A stretch of DNA of 48,286 bases from Lachnospiraceae bacterium UBA7199 (lineage in GTDB: Bacteria > Bacillota > Clostridia > Lachnospirales > Lachnospiraceae), in contig DKUR01000098.1 in NCBI GenBank assembly GCA_002490775.1, positions 1 through 48,286 of the forward strand. The letters are read 5' to 3'. How positions within the stretch are numbered: the first letter of the stretch is position 1; each line of letters opens with the position of its first letter. This document shows, one piece after another, positions 38,506 through 46,488 of the stretch. A model generated the notes under the pieces. The model made no database searches. It saw only the letters and a list, made by a program, of their open reading frames with translations, and had not been told where the DNA came from. The position numbers were made by a program, and so were the translations under genes.

Positions 38506-39249
38506 ATGTTAGAAAAAGCATTAAGTTATCTTGTAGGCCTTGGAGCAAACAAGGCAAGAATAGAAAATATCACACTTCCGGACGGAACCCAGCAGGTCTA
38601 TTCCAATGTGCCGCTGAATCGCCTGTCAAAGTACATACCTACAGCGGATAGTATCAAAATGAGCACCCTTACCAGCCTTGTGGACTACATAAAAGGAAAT
38701 ATTGACACTATGGCGGAGCGGATGATCGTACAGGTAAAAAGCCCTGTGGAGGTATGTCTTTTCTCACAGCTGGATGAGGACAGAAACAGGGAATATCTGG
38801 TAAATGTCACCGCCCAGGTGCCGGGCTTTAACTATGAAAAATTCATTGACCATGAGACGTTCTGCATCAACGTACAGTCCAAGTTTTTAAATGATCCTGA
38901 AACAGACAAGGATCTGATCCTAAAATTTGCAGGAACCGTGGAGCAGGGAAGCGTAGCGGAATATGGCGACAACGGAGTGACGCAGAAGGCAACTGTAAGG
39001 ACAGGAATCGCTTCTAAAGCAGATGCAGTGGTACCTAACCCAGTAAAGCTCCGGCCATACAGAACCTTTATGGAAGTGGAGCAGCCTGTTTCAGAATTTA
39101 TCTTCCGAATGGCGGAGGAAAGAGGCATAACCTGTGCGCTGTTTGAAGCGGACGGAGGAGCATGGAAGAATGCAGCCATGCAGAATATAAAGAACTATCT
39201 TGAATTTGAACTGGCGGACTATAAAGACCAGTTCACGGTGATCTCATAA
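38506..39249 (+). CDS. conserved phage protein (DUF2303/YfdQ-like)
   Basis: A 247-residue protein. Notable parts are MSTLTSLVDYIKGNIDTMAE, then VCLFSQLDEDRNREYLVNVT, INVQSKFLNDPETDKDLILK and LRPYRTFMEVEQPVSEFIFR. The order and spacing resemble the YfdQ/DUF2303 family of phage early regions; I am not certain of this. GCAGAAAGGTAG precedes the ATG. Its function is unknown; it is one of the larger early genes. Confidence 0.55.
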   Translation: MLEKALSYLVGLGANKARIENITLPDGTQQVYSNVPLNRLSKYIPTADSIKMSTLTSLVDYIKGNIDTMAERMIVQVKSPVEVCLFSQLDEDRNREYLVNVTAQVPGFNYEKFIDHETFCINVQSKFLNDPETDKDLILKFAGTVEQGSVAEYGDNGVTQKATVRTGIASKADAVVPNPVKLRPYRTFMEVEQPVSEFIFRMAEERGITCALFEADGGAWKNAAMQNIKNYLEFELADYKDQFTVIS

Positions 39250-39305
39250 AAAGGCTTCCCCTGCCATGCATGGAAAAGGCGCGGCAGGGGAGAAAGGGAC
39301 AAGGG

Positions 39306-40163
39306 ATGGCAGGGAGAGGATATAAGGTCGGACTTGACTACTTTGAACTCGACTGCTACATGGAAGAAAAGGTTAAATTGATCCAGGCTGAATTTGGACT
39401 AAAGGGCTTTGCGGTAGTCGTTAAACTCTACCAGAAAATATACGGAGGGTTTGGTTATTACTGTGAATGGTCAGAAGATTCGCTGTTGCTTTTCACGTCA
39501 GAAAATGGTTTGTCAGGCGACAGCAAAAATTTCATACAGCAGATCGTGTCAGCCTGCATCAGAAGGAACATTTTTTCAGAACAGCTTTTTAATAAATTCG
39601 GTATCCTTACGTCCAGCGGGGTGCAGAAGAGATACCTGAATGCAGTGTCCAAGCGTGAAAAAGTTGAACTGATCAAAGAGTACCTTTTAATAAGTGTTGA
39701 TGAAAATAAGAAAAATGTAGTCATAAATTCCATTTCCGGCGGAAGAAATGCAGATAATGAAGCCGGAAATGAACAGAGTAGAGAAAAGAAGAGTAGAGAA
39801 GAGAATAAATACAATATGTGCAAGGCTGACGCCTGTGCACTGTTTGAAAAACTATGGGAACTGTATCCCTGTAAAAAGGGCAAAGGGCAGGTATCAGATA
39901 CAGCAAAAATGAGACTGCTTAAGATCGGCTTTGAGGAAATGAACAGGGCTGTTGACAGATACAAGGCTTATCTGGAACAAAACAGTGACTGGCTGCGGCC
40001 AAAGAATGGCAGCACCTTCTTCAACAGCGGATACATTGATTATCTGGATGCCAACTATGTGCCTGACAAAAGGCCGAAAGCACCAGCTAAAAACAGCTTT
40101 AACAGTTTTCCACAGAATGATTACGATTTTGAGCAGCTGGAAAAAGAAATACTGTCAAACTGA
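39306..40163 (+). CDS. phage replication initiator-like protein (DUF4373/Lin1244 type)
   Basis: A 285-residue protein. The N-terminal DUF4373-like domain reads YKVGLDYFELDCYMEEKVKL, then IQAEFGLKGFAVVVKLYQKI. A Glu/Lys/Ser-rich linker (EQSREKKSREENKYN) leads to a C-terminal helical domain (LFEKLWELYPCKKGKGQVSD, then WLRPKNGSTFFNSGYIDYLD) common in phage DnaD/DnaB-like loaders. AGAAAGGGAC precedes ATG 39306. It probably initiates replication or recruits the host helicase. No phage helicase is seen within the window. Confidence 0.75.
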   Translation: MAGRGYKVGLDYFELDCYMEEKVKLIQAEFGLKGFAVVVKLYQKIYGGFGYYCEWSEDSLLLFTSENGLSGDSKNFIQQIVSACIRRNIFSEQLFNKFGILTSSGVQKRYLNAVSKREKVELIKEYLLISVDENKKNVVINSISGGRNADNEAGNEQSREKKSREENKYNMCKADACALFEKLWELYPCKKGKGQVSDTAKMRLLKIGFEEMNRAVDRYKAYLEQNSDWLRPKNGSTFFNSGYIDYLDANYVPDKRPKAPAKNSFNSFPQNDYDFEQLEKEILSN

Positions 40164-40181
40164 CAGGGAAAGGATAAGGCT

Positions 40182-40388
40182 ATGGGAGAAAATGAACTGC
40201 TTATGCATGACTACCGGCATTACAGCGATTTCCGGCGCTATGTGGACCGCCACTGCCGGTCTTACGGATGCACGCTGGAAGAGGCGCTGCAGAACTTTAT
40301 TGTGAGGGAAGTCCGTAAATACTATGAAGAGGAGCGCAGGCTGAAAACAAATGGCAGTCTGACAGTCTGCTTAGGGTGTGGGGCATGA
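40182..40388 (+). CDS. small basic prophage protein
   Basis: A 68-residue protein: HDYRHYSDFRRYVDRHCRSY, then EEALQNFIVREVRKYYEEER. It is rich in Arg and Tyr and probably helical, with a CLGC end. GGATAAGG precedes it, and its stop overlaps the next start (ATGA). Function unknown. Confidence 0.6.
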   Translation: MGENELLMHDYRHYSDFRRYVDRHCRSYGCTLEEALQNFIVREVRKYYEEERRLKTNGSLTVCLGCGA

Positions 40389-40537
40389 CGGAAAAGGCAG
40401 TAAGGGAAATCAAATTTGAAAAAGGAGCCACATTCACCACCCAGTTCATTATCCGTTTTGACAGGGAGTGGGGGGAGACGGTGAGGAGGCTTAAAAGATC
40501 AGGGAGGAATTTAAAGATTCCCATCATAAAAAAGTAA
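40385..40537 (+). CDS. small basic prophage protein
   Basis: A 50-residue protein: EKAVREIKFEKGATFTTQFI, then VRRLKRSGRNLKIPIIKK. It starts in the ATGA overlap with the gene before. The strong positive charge suggests nucleic-acid binding. Function unknown. Confidence 0.55.
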   Translation: MTEKAVREIKFEKGATFTTQFIIRFDREWGETVRRLKRSGRNLKIPIIKK

Positions 40538-40575
40538 ATCAGGCCATGCTTCATCATGGCAGAAAGGAGAGTTTT

Positions 40576-40788
40576 ATGGAAACAGGTGCAAGGCCGAGAG
40601 GAACGGACAGGGCAAGGGTGATACCAGTAATTGAAACCAGCTCCCTAAGGGGATCCGGGCTGAATGAAGAGGACAAATGCAGGGAAGTAAAGCAGTACTG
40701 GGATTTGAATGGAAAACTGCTTGCAGAATATGATCCTTGTGCAAAAGAAAAACAGGAAAGCAACAATATAGAATCAATAAAACAATAA
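40576..40788 (+). CDS. small prophage protein
   Basis: A 70-residue protein with an N-terminal basic and Thr/Ser-rich part (GARPRGTDRARVIPVIETSS) and an acidic or polar end (EEDKCREVKQYWDLNGKLLA). AGAAAGGAG precedes ATG 40576. After it, AGAAAGGAGCC and GGCTCC (40791-40829) form an inverted pair before the methyltransferase. Function unknown. Confidence 0.58.
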   Translation: METGARPRGTDRARVIPVIETSSLRGSGLNEEDKCREVKQYWDLNGKLLAEYDPCAKEKQESNNIESIKQ

Positions 40789-40844
40789 ACAGAAAGGAGC
40801 CAGCCTCCGGCCGGGGCAACGCTATAGCAGGCTCCATAAGATAA

Positions 40845-42557
40845 ATGATAAACGGAGAATTAATCATTGACAACTTTGCCGGGGGAGGCGGTGCCAGCAC
40901 CGGAATAGAAACAGCCACAGGATACAGCGTGGACATAGCCATCAACCATGATCCGCAGGCGGTAAGGATGCACAAGGCAAACCATCCCTGGACAGAACAC
41001 TACTGTGAAAGCGTATGGGACGTTGATCCCATAAAAGTGTGTGCAGGACGCCCTGTAGGGCTTGCATGGTTCTCCCCTGACTGCAAGCATTTTTCCAAAG
41101 CAAAGGGCGGAAAGCCAAAGGATAAAAATATACGCGGTCTTGCATGGGTGGCGCTGCGCTGGGCCGGACTGGTAAGGCCCAGGGTGATCATGCTGGAAAA
41201 TGTGGAAGAGTTCAAAACATGGGGGCCCCTTAACAGAAGGCGCCATCCCATAAAGGCGAAAAAAGGTTTTACGTTCAGGAAATTTGTCTCACAGCTTGAA
41301 ACTTTAGGGTATCAGGTGGAATTTAACGAGCTTACAGCGGCAGACTATGGCGCGCCCACCATAAGGAAACGCTTTTTTATGATTGCAAGATGTGACGGAA
41401 AGCCCATTGTGTGGCCGGAGCCCACCCATGCACCGAGAAACAGCATAAAGGCAAAAGAAGGATTTTTAAAGCCATATGCAGGGGCATACACACAGATAGA
41501 CTTTTCCCTTCCCTGTCCGTCCATATTTGATACAGCGGAAGAAATCAAAGAAAAATACGGAATCAGGGCAGTCAGGCCGCTGGCCCCCAAAACAATGGAA
41601 CGGATTGCAAGGGGAGTGAAAAAATTCATACTGGATAATAAAGAGCCCTTTATAGTACAGGTGAACCACAGCGGAAGCAGTTATAACTACTGCAGCAGCA
41701 TGAATGAGCCTTTAAGGGTGGTCACGTCAAAGCATGGATTCGGAATTGTGGAGCCATACATAGTCCAGATCGGGCAGACCGGATTCACAGCAGACAGGAG
41801 CAGGGACATACAGGAGCCGCTTACAACCATAGTCAGTAAGAATGAGCACTGCCTTGTGGAACCGGTGCTCTCCCCCTGTATCATGTGCAACAATGAAAAT
41901 AATGTCGGGGCAGATGTGAGAAGCCCTCTTCCGACAATTACCACCGCAAACAGAAATTATGAAGTGGCGGCCACTCTGATCCAGTATCATTCAGAGACTT
42001 CGGGAAAGGAAGTAAGGGGGCAGTCATTAAAAGATCCTGTCATGACGGTGGACAGTTCCAACAGATACGGACTTGTAACATCATTTCTAAGCAAATTTTA
42101 TGGACAGGAAACCGGACAGGATATAAAAGAACCGCTCCACACGATTACCGCAGGTGATGGCCATTTTGGCGAGGTCAGGGCATTCCTGATCAAGTACTAT
42201 GGACAGGGTACCGGACAAAACATAGAAGATCCTCTTGACACCATACCGACGCATGATCGCTTCGGCCTTGTGGAGATAAAAGGAACCCTGTACCAGATCG
42301 TGGATATCGGCTTGCGGATGCTGGAACCAAGGGAATTGTATGGGTGCCAGGGCTTCCCCGGTGATTACATTATAGACCATGATTATGAGGGAAAGCCATA
42401 TCCAAGGTCGGAGCAGGTGGCCAGATGCGGAAATTCGGTGTGTCCCCCACTGCCTGCAGCAATGGTAAGGGCAAACCTGCCTGAAATGTGCAGGTCGGAA
42501 AGGACACCAAACATGAGGATAGAGGAGGAGCAGACAGGGCAGCTTAAGTTTGCATAG
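40845..42557 (+). CDS. phage DNA cytosine-5 methyltransferase with a sixfold repeat
   Basis: A 570-residue C5 methyltransferase. AdoMet motif I is FAGGGGASTGIE. The catalytic motif IV reads FSPDCKHFSKAKGG, where the nucleophile cysteine follows PD instead of the usual PC order. ENVEEF is motif VI, and the C-terminal CGNSVCPPLPAAMVRANL is motif X. Between them, where the target-recognition domain belongs, six units of 33-37 residues repeat (41643-42275), each ending like PLTTI...GLV. It methylates phage DNA, probably against host restriction. No strong ribosome binding site is visible directly before ATG. Confidence 0.85.
   Translation: MINGELIIDNFAGGGGASTGIETATGYSVDIAINHDPQAVRMHKANHPWTEHYCESVWDVDPIKVCAGRPVGLAWFSPDCKHFSKAKGGKPKDKNIRGLAWVALRWAGLVRPRVIMLENVEEFKTWGPLNRRRHPIKAKKGFTFRKFVSQLETLGYQVEFNELTAADYGAPTIRKRFFMIARCDGKPIVWPEPTHAPRNSIKAKEGFLKPYAGAYTQIDFSLPCPSIFDTAEEIKEKYGIRAVRPLAPKTMERIARGVKKFILDNKEPFIVQVNHSGSSYNYCSSMNEPLRVVTSKHGFGIVEPYIVQIGQTGFTADRSRDIQEPLTTIVSKNEHCLVEPVLSPCIMCNNENNVGADVRSPLPTITTANRNYEVAATLIQYHSETSGKEVRGQSLKDPVMTVDSSNRYGLVTSFLSKFYGQETGQDIKEPLHTITAGDGHFGEVRAFLIKYYGQGTGQNIEDPLDTIPTHDRFGLVEIKGTLYQIVDIGLRMLEPRELYGCQGFPGDYIIDHDYEGKPYPRSEQVARCGNSVCPPLPAAMVRANLPEMCRSERTPNMRIEEEQTGQLKFA
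41643..42275 (+). repeat. six diverged protein-level repeats in the methyltransferase
   Basis: Units begin at EPFIVQVNHSG, EPYIVQIGQTG, EPVLSPCIMCN, AATLIQYHSET, TSFLSKFYGQET and RAFLIKYYGQGT. Each runs to a proline-leucine-threonine turn and a G-(L/I/E)-V end. The last two are the most alike, and the DNA is diverged enough that the repeat is old. Confidence 0.8.
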
Positions 42558-42565
42558 GAGGGAAG

Positions 42566-42730
42566 ATGAAACAGATAAAAGATTACCCCATAGGGGCAAG
42601 GGTAAAGTTAGAGGATGATTATCCGGGAGAAGAACTCCACGAAGTATCAGGATATATGAGCCTGTACGGATTTGATTACCTTTTGTTTACAGATGGATAC
42701 ATGGCGTATGTGGGAAGGGTGGCAGGATGA
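42566..42730 (+). CDS. small prophage protein
   Basis: A 54-residue protein: IKDYPIGARVKLEDDYPGEE, then SLYGFDYLLFTDGYMAYVG. It has the look of a small SH3-like barrel. GGAGGGAAG precedes the ATG, and it ends in an ATGA overlap with the next gene. Function unknown. Confidence 0.62.
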   Translation: MKQIKDYPIGARVKLEDDYPGEELHEVSGYMSLYGFDYLLFTDGYMAYVGRVAG

Positions 42731-42945
42731 AACAGTATTGCAGATATTGTGCATGGATGGTTGTAGGTGATGCCAACTACTGCACAAAACAGGAAAGGTG
42801 CATAAGTGATGCGGCTGCAAAATCCCCAAACCGCTGCCATGACTTTGCCTATAATCCTGTTGATGCATTTGGCGAGAATGAGAAAGGCTATCAGCCAAGG
42901 GTGCCAAAGAAAAAGCAGTGTGACGGACAGTTAAGTTTATTTTAA
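42727..42945 (+). CDS. small cysteine-rich prophage protein
   Basis: A 72-residue protein with CRYCAW, NYCTKQERC and RCHDF, five or six cysteines and one histidine that could hold one or two zinc ions. The basic end is PRVPKKKQC followed by DGQLSLF, a QLSLF-type tail that resembles sliding-clamp-binding peptides (QxSLF), so it may bind the DNA polymerase clamp; this is inference. Coupled to the previous gene. Confidence 0.65.
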   Translation: MKQYCRYCAWMVVGDANYCTKQERCISDAAAKSPNRCHDFAYNPVDAFGENEKGYQPRVPKKKQCDGQLSLF

Positions 42946-42999
42946 TAATGCAAAATAAAATATAAAGTGGTGAGTCTGGATATAAGGGAAGGAGTAAGC

Positions 43000-43272
43000 A
43001 TGATTAAAGTTGGATATATCGTAGAAACAAAGGATGATTGTAAAAAAGGCATAGTTACAAGAAAATATGCAGGAATACATATTCTTTTTAGTGATGGCTC
43101 TTTTGGTTATCGGGATTCTGACCAATTAAATGTTATTGGCAGAGCTAATATTAGAAAGATATTCAGACAGATAGAAAATTCGAAAGGTGAAAAATATGAA
43201 CAGGCTGACAAAGGAAAAATTAGTAAATGGATTTCCTGTATGTTATCCAAAAAACAACAGCGGCGTGGGTGA
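43000..43272 (+). CDS. small prophage protein
   Basis: A 90-residue protein: IKVGYIVETKDDCKKGIVTR, then GIHILFSDGSFGYRDSDQL, a likely small beta barrel, and a basic tail. AAGGAGTAAG precedes ATG 43000. It overlaps the next gene by 77 bases in another frame, so its last third may be an extension gained by a lost stop. Confidence 0.6.
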   Translation: MIKVGYIVETKDDCKKGIVTRKYAGIHILFSDGSFGYRDSDQLNVIGRANIRKIFRQIENSKGEKYEQADKGKISKWISCMLSKKQQRRG

Positions 43273-43762
43273 AATAGTAATGAAAAACCATCCATACAGG
43301 GAGATTGTGGAGAAACTAAAGTGTTATGAGGATTTAGAAGAAAAATTAAAATCAGTCTATGGAGAATGTGGCGGACTTCTTGAACTGGCGGTTGAAAAAC
43401 TTACAGAGTATGGACAACAGCACTTTGGTAAGTCATACAGGTCAAGGCTACTGACAGATGAAGATGCTGATATGTGGATAAGGTGGAAAGAATTGAAAAA
43501 GCAGGGACGGTTAAAGGAGTTTCCATGTGCAGTGATGGACACTGCATTTCGTATAAAAAAAGGAGCGAGCATTCCAATAATACAAATGGAGATAATAGAA
43601 ATTAGTCTGTTTGATATCGGAAATAATATTTTATTAACACAGATAAAATGCAAAGATTGGAGAGACGGGGGTGAGTTCTGTTATTTGTGTGACGATATTG
43701 GGAAAGATGTGTTTCTCACTTATGAGGAAGCCGAAGCTGCATTAAAATCAATGGACAAGTAG
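43196..43762 (+). CDS. phage accessory protein (MNRLT family)
   Basis: A 188-residue protein. The opening NRLTKEKLVNGFPVCYPKNN, then REIVEKLKCYEDLEEKLKSV, resembles a frequent small phage protein of Firmicutes that starts MNRLT. It is joined here to a second part (IPIIQMEIIEISLFDIGNNI, then WRDGGEFCYLCDDIGKDVF). AAAGGTG precedes ATG 43196. A similar MNRLT start occurs at 46489, pointing to domain shuffling. Function unknown. Confidence 0.62.
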   Translation: MNRLTKEKLVNGFPVCYPKNNSGVGEIVMKNHPYREIVEKLKCYEDLEEKLKSVYGECGGLLELAVEKLTEYGQQHFGKSYRSRLLTDEDADMWIRWKELKKQGRLKEFPCAVMDTAFRIKKGASIPIIQMEIIEISLFDIGNNILLTQIKCKDWRDGGEFCYLCDDIGKDVFLTYEEAEAALKSMDK

Positions 43763-43791
43763 AACAGATAATTTAAACATGGAGCCAGAAT

Positions 43792-44154
43792 ATGAAGAGA
43801 ATAATATTTTATACAATGCAAAAAAAGTCAAATACCATAGGAATCGAGAGGAAAGATGGTTTTGAGCTTGAGATCATGGATGAAAAATTTTATGGATACA
43901 CAGAAGACGACCATGCCGATATTGTTGATCCAAAAACAGGGATGGCCATAATAAGAGATTTTTCCACAGAAATCATGCTGGAGGAAGATAAAATTGAATG
44001 GCTGGTGACCAGGTTGTTGAGCAAAAAGAAGGATATATTAGAAAGCTTTCTGGACAAAAGAAAAACCAAAGAATACAGAATGATGCAAAAAAGGTTTAAG
44101 TATTTTGAAAAAGGAATAAAAATAAATGAAAAAATTGTAATGAAAGACAGTTAA
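43792..44154 (+). CDS. prophage protein of unknown function
   Basis: A 120-residue protein: KKSNTIGIERKDGFELEIMD, then MAIIRDFSTEIMLEEDKIEW, and a basic helical end (RMMQKRFKYFEKGIKIN). TGGAGCC precedes it. Recognisable domains: none. It sits in a row of small accessory genes, each with its own ribosome binding site. Confidence 0.55.
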   Translation: MKRIIFYTMQKKSNTIGIERKDGFELEIMDEKFYGYTEDDHADIVDPKTGMAIIRDFSTEIMLEEDKIEWLVTRLLSKKKDILESFLDKRKTKEYRMMQKRFKYFEKGIKINEKIVMKDS

Positions 44155-44178
44155 ATTAAACTTTAGCGGAGGTAAAGA

Positions 44179-44355
44179 ATGAAATTTAGTGCAAAGAAAT
44201 TTTCGGGAAATGCGGACAGTATATGTCGTAAGCGGCTGCCGGAGTCACACAGGAATGTACTGGATGGAAAAGAAGTAGTGGATGGAAAGATAGAGTATGA
44301 GGCAGACGGAAAGGAATATTATTTATATCCGGTGTTGCCGGAATGGTGCGATTAA
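44179..44355 (+). CDS. small prophage protein
   Basis: A 58-residue protein: FSAKKFSGNADSICRKRLPE, then DGKEVVDGKIEYEADGKEYY, ending LPEWCD. GCGGAGG lies six bases before ATG 44179. Such short proteins with an EWCD end are common in Lachnospiraceae prophages. Function unknown. Confidence 0.65.
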   Translation: MKFSAKKFSGNADSICRKRLPESHRNVLDGKEVVDGKIEYEADGKEYYLYPVLPEWCD

Positions 44356-44374
44356 ATTTTAGTGGAGGTAGGAC

Positions 44375-44830
44375 ATGAACAAAATCTTATATAAAGCAAA
44401 AAGAACGGATAACGGAGAATGGGTAGAAGGATGTCCGGTAATTGATTACGTAACAGGACAATACTTTATTCACGCCAAAGGAAACAGCGTGAATGAAAGC
44501 GACAAGGTAGGTGAAAAAGGATGCCTTATGTTTTTTGCTTTTGAGGTTGCTCCCGAAACTGTCTGCCAATGTACAGGAAAAGAGTATATGGATTCAGAAA
44601 CTGCCTACGAGGGGGATATATTTAAAAGCCAATCGAGCGGCGATTTAATGATATTACGCTACGGAACATATCAAGCGTACTGCCCTGCGGACAGGACATA
44701 TATGGATTCAGTTGGGTTTTACGCTGAATGTGAAGGATATCCTGATATGCCGATTGGAGATTTAAAGGATTATGCGTTGAAAGCAGGCAATATTTTCGAC
44801 AGTCCTGAATTACAGGAGAAAATAAAATGA
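44375..44830 (+). CDS. YopX-family phage protein
   Basis: A 151-residue protein of the YopX family (first seen in SPbeta). It shows LYKAKRTDNGEWVEGCPVID at the start, PETVCQCTGKEYMDSETAYEGD around the family core in two pieces (VAPETVCQCTG, then GDIFKSQSSGD), and a Gly/Asp-rich barrel. The molecular role is unknown; many phages carry one or more copies. GTGGAGG precedes it, and the stop overlaps the adenine methylase start. Confidence 0.82.
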   Translation: MNKILYKAKRTDNGEWVEGCPVIDYVTGQYFIHAKGNSVNESDKVGEKGCLMFFAFEVAPETVCQCTGKEYMDSETAYEGDIFKSQSSGDLMILRYGTYQAYCPADRTYMDSVGFYAECEGYPDMPIGDLKDYALKAGNIFDSPELQEKIK

Positions 44831-45636
44831 AAGCAGTCATGAAATACCCAGGGAGCAAATGGAGCATAGCAGAATGGATTATCAGTTTCTTTCCTCCCCA
44901 CAATAGTTACCTTGAAGCATTCTTTGGGAGTGGAGCAGTATTATTTAATAAGCCCAGGTCAAATATAGAAACAGTAAATGATCTTGACGGAAATGTGGTA
45001 AATCTGTTTGAGTGGATTAGAAAAGATCCTGAAAGGCTTGCCCATGAAATTTATTTTACACCCTATGCGAGACAGGTTTACGAGGATGCTTTTGCCAAGG
45101 TACCAGAGAACAGTCTGCAGAAAGCAGTCAACTTTTACATACGTCTCAATATGGGGCATGGATTCCGAACAACAGGGGAAAAAGTAGGCTGGAAAAATGA
45201 TGTACAGGGGAGGGAAAGGGCCTATGCAGCTACTGACTGGGTAAACCTGCCGGAGAAGATTATACAGGCGGCAGAAAGACTCCGGGGAGTGCAGATAGAG
45301 AACCGGCCGGCAGTGGAAATAATCCAAAGGTTTAATTCTCCCAAAGTGTTGATTTATTGCGATCCTCCGTATGTATTAGGTACCAGACATGGGAAACAGT
45401 ACAGGTATGAAATGGAGGATAAAGAGCAGCATGATTTGCTGGATGCAGCTTTAGCTCATAAAGGCCCTGTTCTTCTATCCGGCTATGACAACGAATTATA
45501 TAACAGCAGGCTGAAAGGCTGGCACAGGGAAGAAACAACCTGTTACTCCCAGGTATGCAGTAAAAAACGTGAAGTTTTATGGATGAATTTTGAACCAGCC
45601 CGGCAGATGCAGATAGAGGAATTTATCAAAACATAG
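44827..45636 (+). CDS. D12-class DNA adenine N6-methyltransferase
   Basis: A 269-residue Dam-like enzyme. The AdoMet motif is YLEAFFGSGAVLF, preceded by YPGSKWSIAEWI; the catalytic DPPY lies in VLIYCDPPYVLGTR. NMGHGFRTTGEKVGW is the middle region usual for phage D12 enzymes. It transfers methyl to adenine N6, probably shielding phage DNA from host restriction. It starts in an ATGA overlap with yopX. With the cytosine enzyme at 40845, this phage carries two types of DNA methylation. Confidence 0.9.
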   Translation: MKAVMKYPGSKWSIAEWIISFFPPHNSYLEAFFGSGAVLFNKPRSNIETVNDLDGNVVNLFEWIRKDPERLAHEIYFTPYARQVYEDAFAKVPENSLQKAVNFYIRLNMGHGFRTTGEKVGWKNDVQGRERAYAATDWVNLPEKIIQAAERLRGVQIENRPAVEIIQRFNSPKVLIYCDPPYVLGTRHGKQYRYEMEDKEQHDLLDAALAHKGPVLLSGYDNELYNSRLKGWHREETTCYSQVCSKKREVLWMNFEPARQMQIEEFIKT

Positions 45637-45664
45637 GTCGGCTAAACTTTAGGAAGGAGAAAAA

Positions 45665-45892
45665 ATGCTAAATATTAAATCCGAAAATGGAACCGTAGAT
45701 ATTTTACAAATGGACGGAACAGAAAAGCGCATAGTTGCGGATATTGGGGCGGCAGCACATAAGACGCTTCTGCTGATTGCAAATAACAGTAAAAGTAAAG
45801 AAGAGGTATTTATCAAATATGGAGCGCTTGTTAGAGAACTTGTTGATTATTTGGAAGAGACGGTCAAAAGAGTAGATGAGCTGAGAAGCTAA
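45665..45892 (+). CDS. small prophage protein
   Basis: A 75-residue protein: IKSENGTVDILQMDGTEKRI, then DIGAAAHKTLLLIANNSKSK and a helical end (LVDYLEETVKRVDEL). GAAGGAG precedes the ATG. Function unknown. Confidence 0.6.
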   Translation: MLNIKSENGTVDILQMDGTEKRIVADIGAAAHKTLLLIANNSKSKEEVFIKYGALVRELVDYLEETVKRVDELRS

Positions 45893-45922
45893 ACTAAAAT
45901 AGAGTAAGAAAGTAGGTGTGTT

Positions 45923-46168
45923 ATGAAAAATTTATTCTGTTTTGGACGTTATGATGGAGATAATAAACAATGCATTAGATGTAATGACCATGATTGCATT
46001 CATTTTGAACATGTAAGAATGGAAGAAGAAAACTTGACTTTGGAGGATTTAAAATTGTTGTTTGCAGAATTGGAAAAGAAAAGTTTTTCGGTGGATTTTG
46101 GGCAAACAGAAGCAATGGCAGTTAAGTTGGTAGATATCGAAGATATGCTTATCAATCAATTTAAGTAG
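45923..46168 (+). CDS. small cysteine-containing prophage protein
   Basis: An 81-residue protein with CFGRYDGDNKQCIRCNDHDC, a Cys/His cluster suited to zinc, then an acidic helical part (LTLEDLKLLFAELEKKSF). GTAGGTG precedes the ATG. Function unknown. Confidence 0.6.
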   Translation: MKNLFCFGRYDGDNKQCIRCNDHDCIHFEHVRMEEENLTLEDLKLLFAELEKKSFSVDFGQTEAMAVKLVDIEDMLINQFK

Positions 46169-46197
46169 TTAAACTGATATTTAGTGGAGGAAAATTG

Positions 46198-46464
46198 ATG
46201 AAGATAGGAGAATTACAAGACCATTGTGGAAACTGCAAGCTGATTGATTATTGTACGGAGCCATACGAAACACCACATTTATGTGCCTATGAAGAATTGG
46301 AAGATGTGGACGAGGAAACATATAAGCAGATTGCAGAGAGCATAACAGAGGAAGAAATCAAGGACAAGTTAAAGCAATATGAGGAAAACAACATAAGTCC
46401 GTGGACGGACAATCATAATGGGGTGATATGCGATATCGTTCTTGAAAAATTGTATAGGCGGTAA
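46198..46464 (+). CDS. small cysteine-containing prophage protein
   Basis: An 88-residue protein: KIGELQDHCGNCKLIDYCTE, three cysteines and a histidine in one cluster, then LCAYEELEDVDEETYKQIAE. GTGGAGG lies seven bases before ATG 46198; the TTG at 46195 is too close. It resembles its neighbours at 45923 in plan. Function unknown. Confidence 0.6.
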   Translation: MKIGELQDHCGNCKLIDYCTEPYETPHLCAYEELEDVDEETYKQIAESITEEEIKDKLKQYEENNISPWTDNHNGVICDIVLEKLYRR

Positions 46465-46488
46465 ACAAGCCAAATTAGGGAGGTAAAT

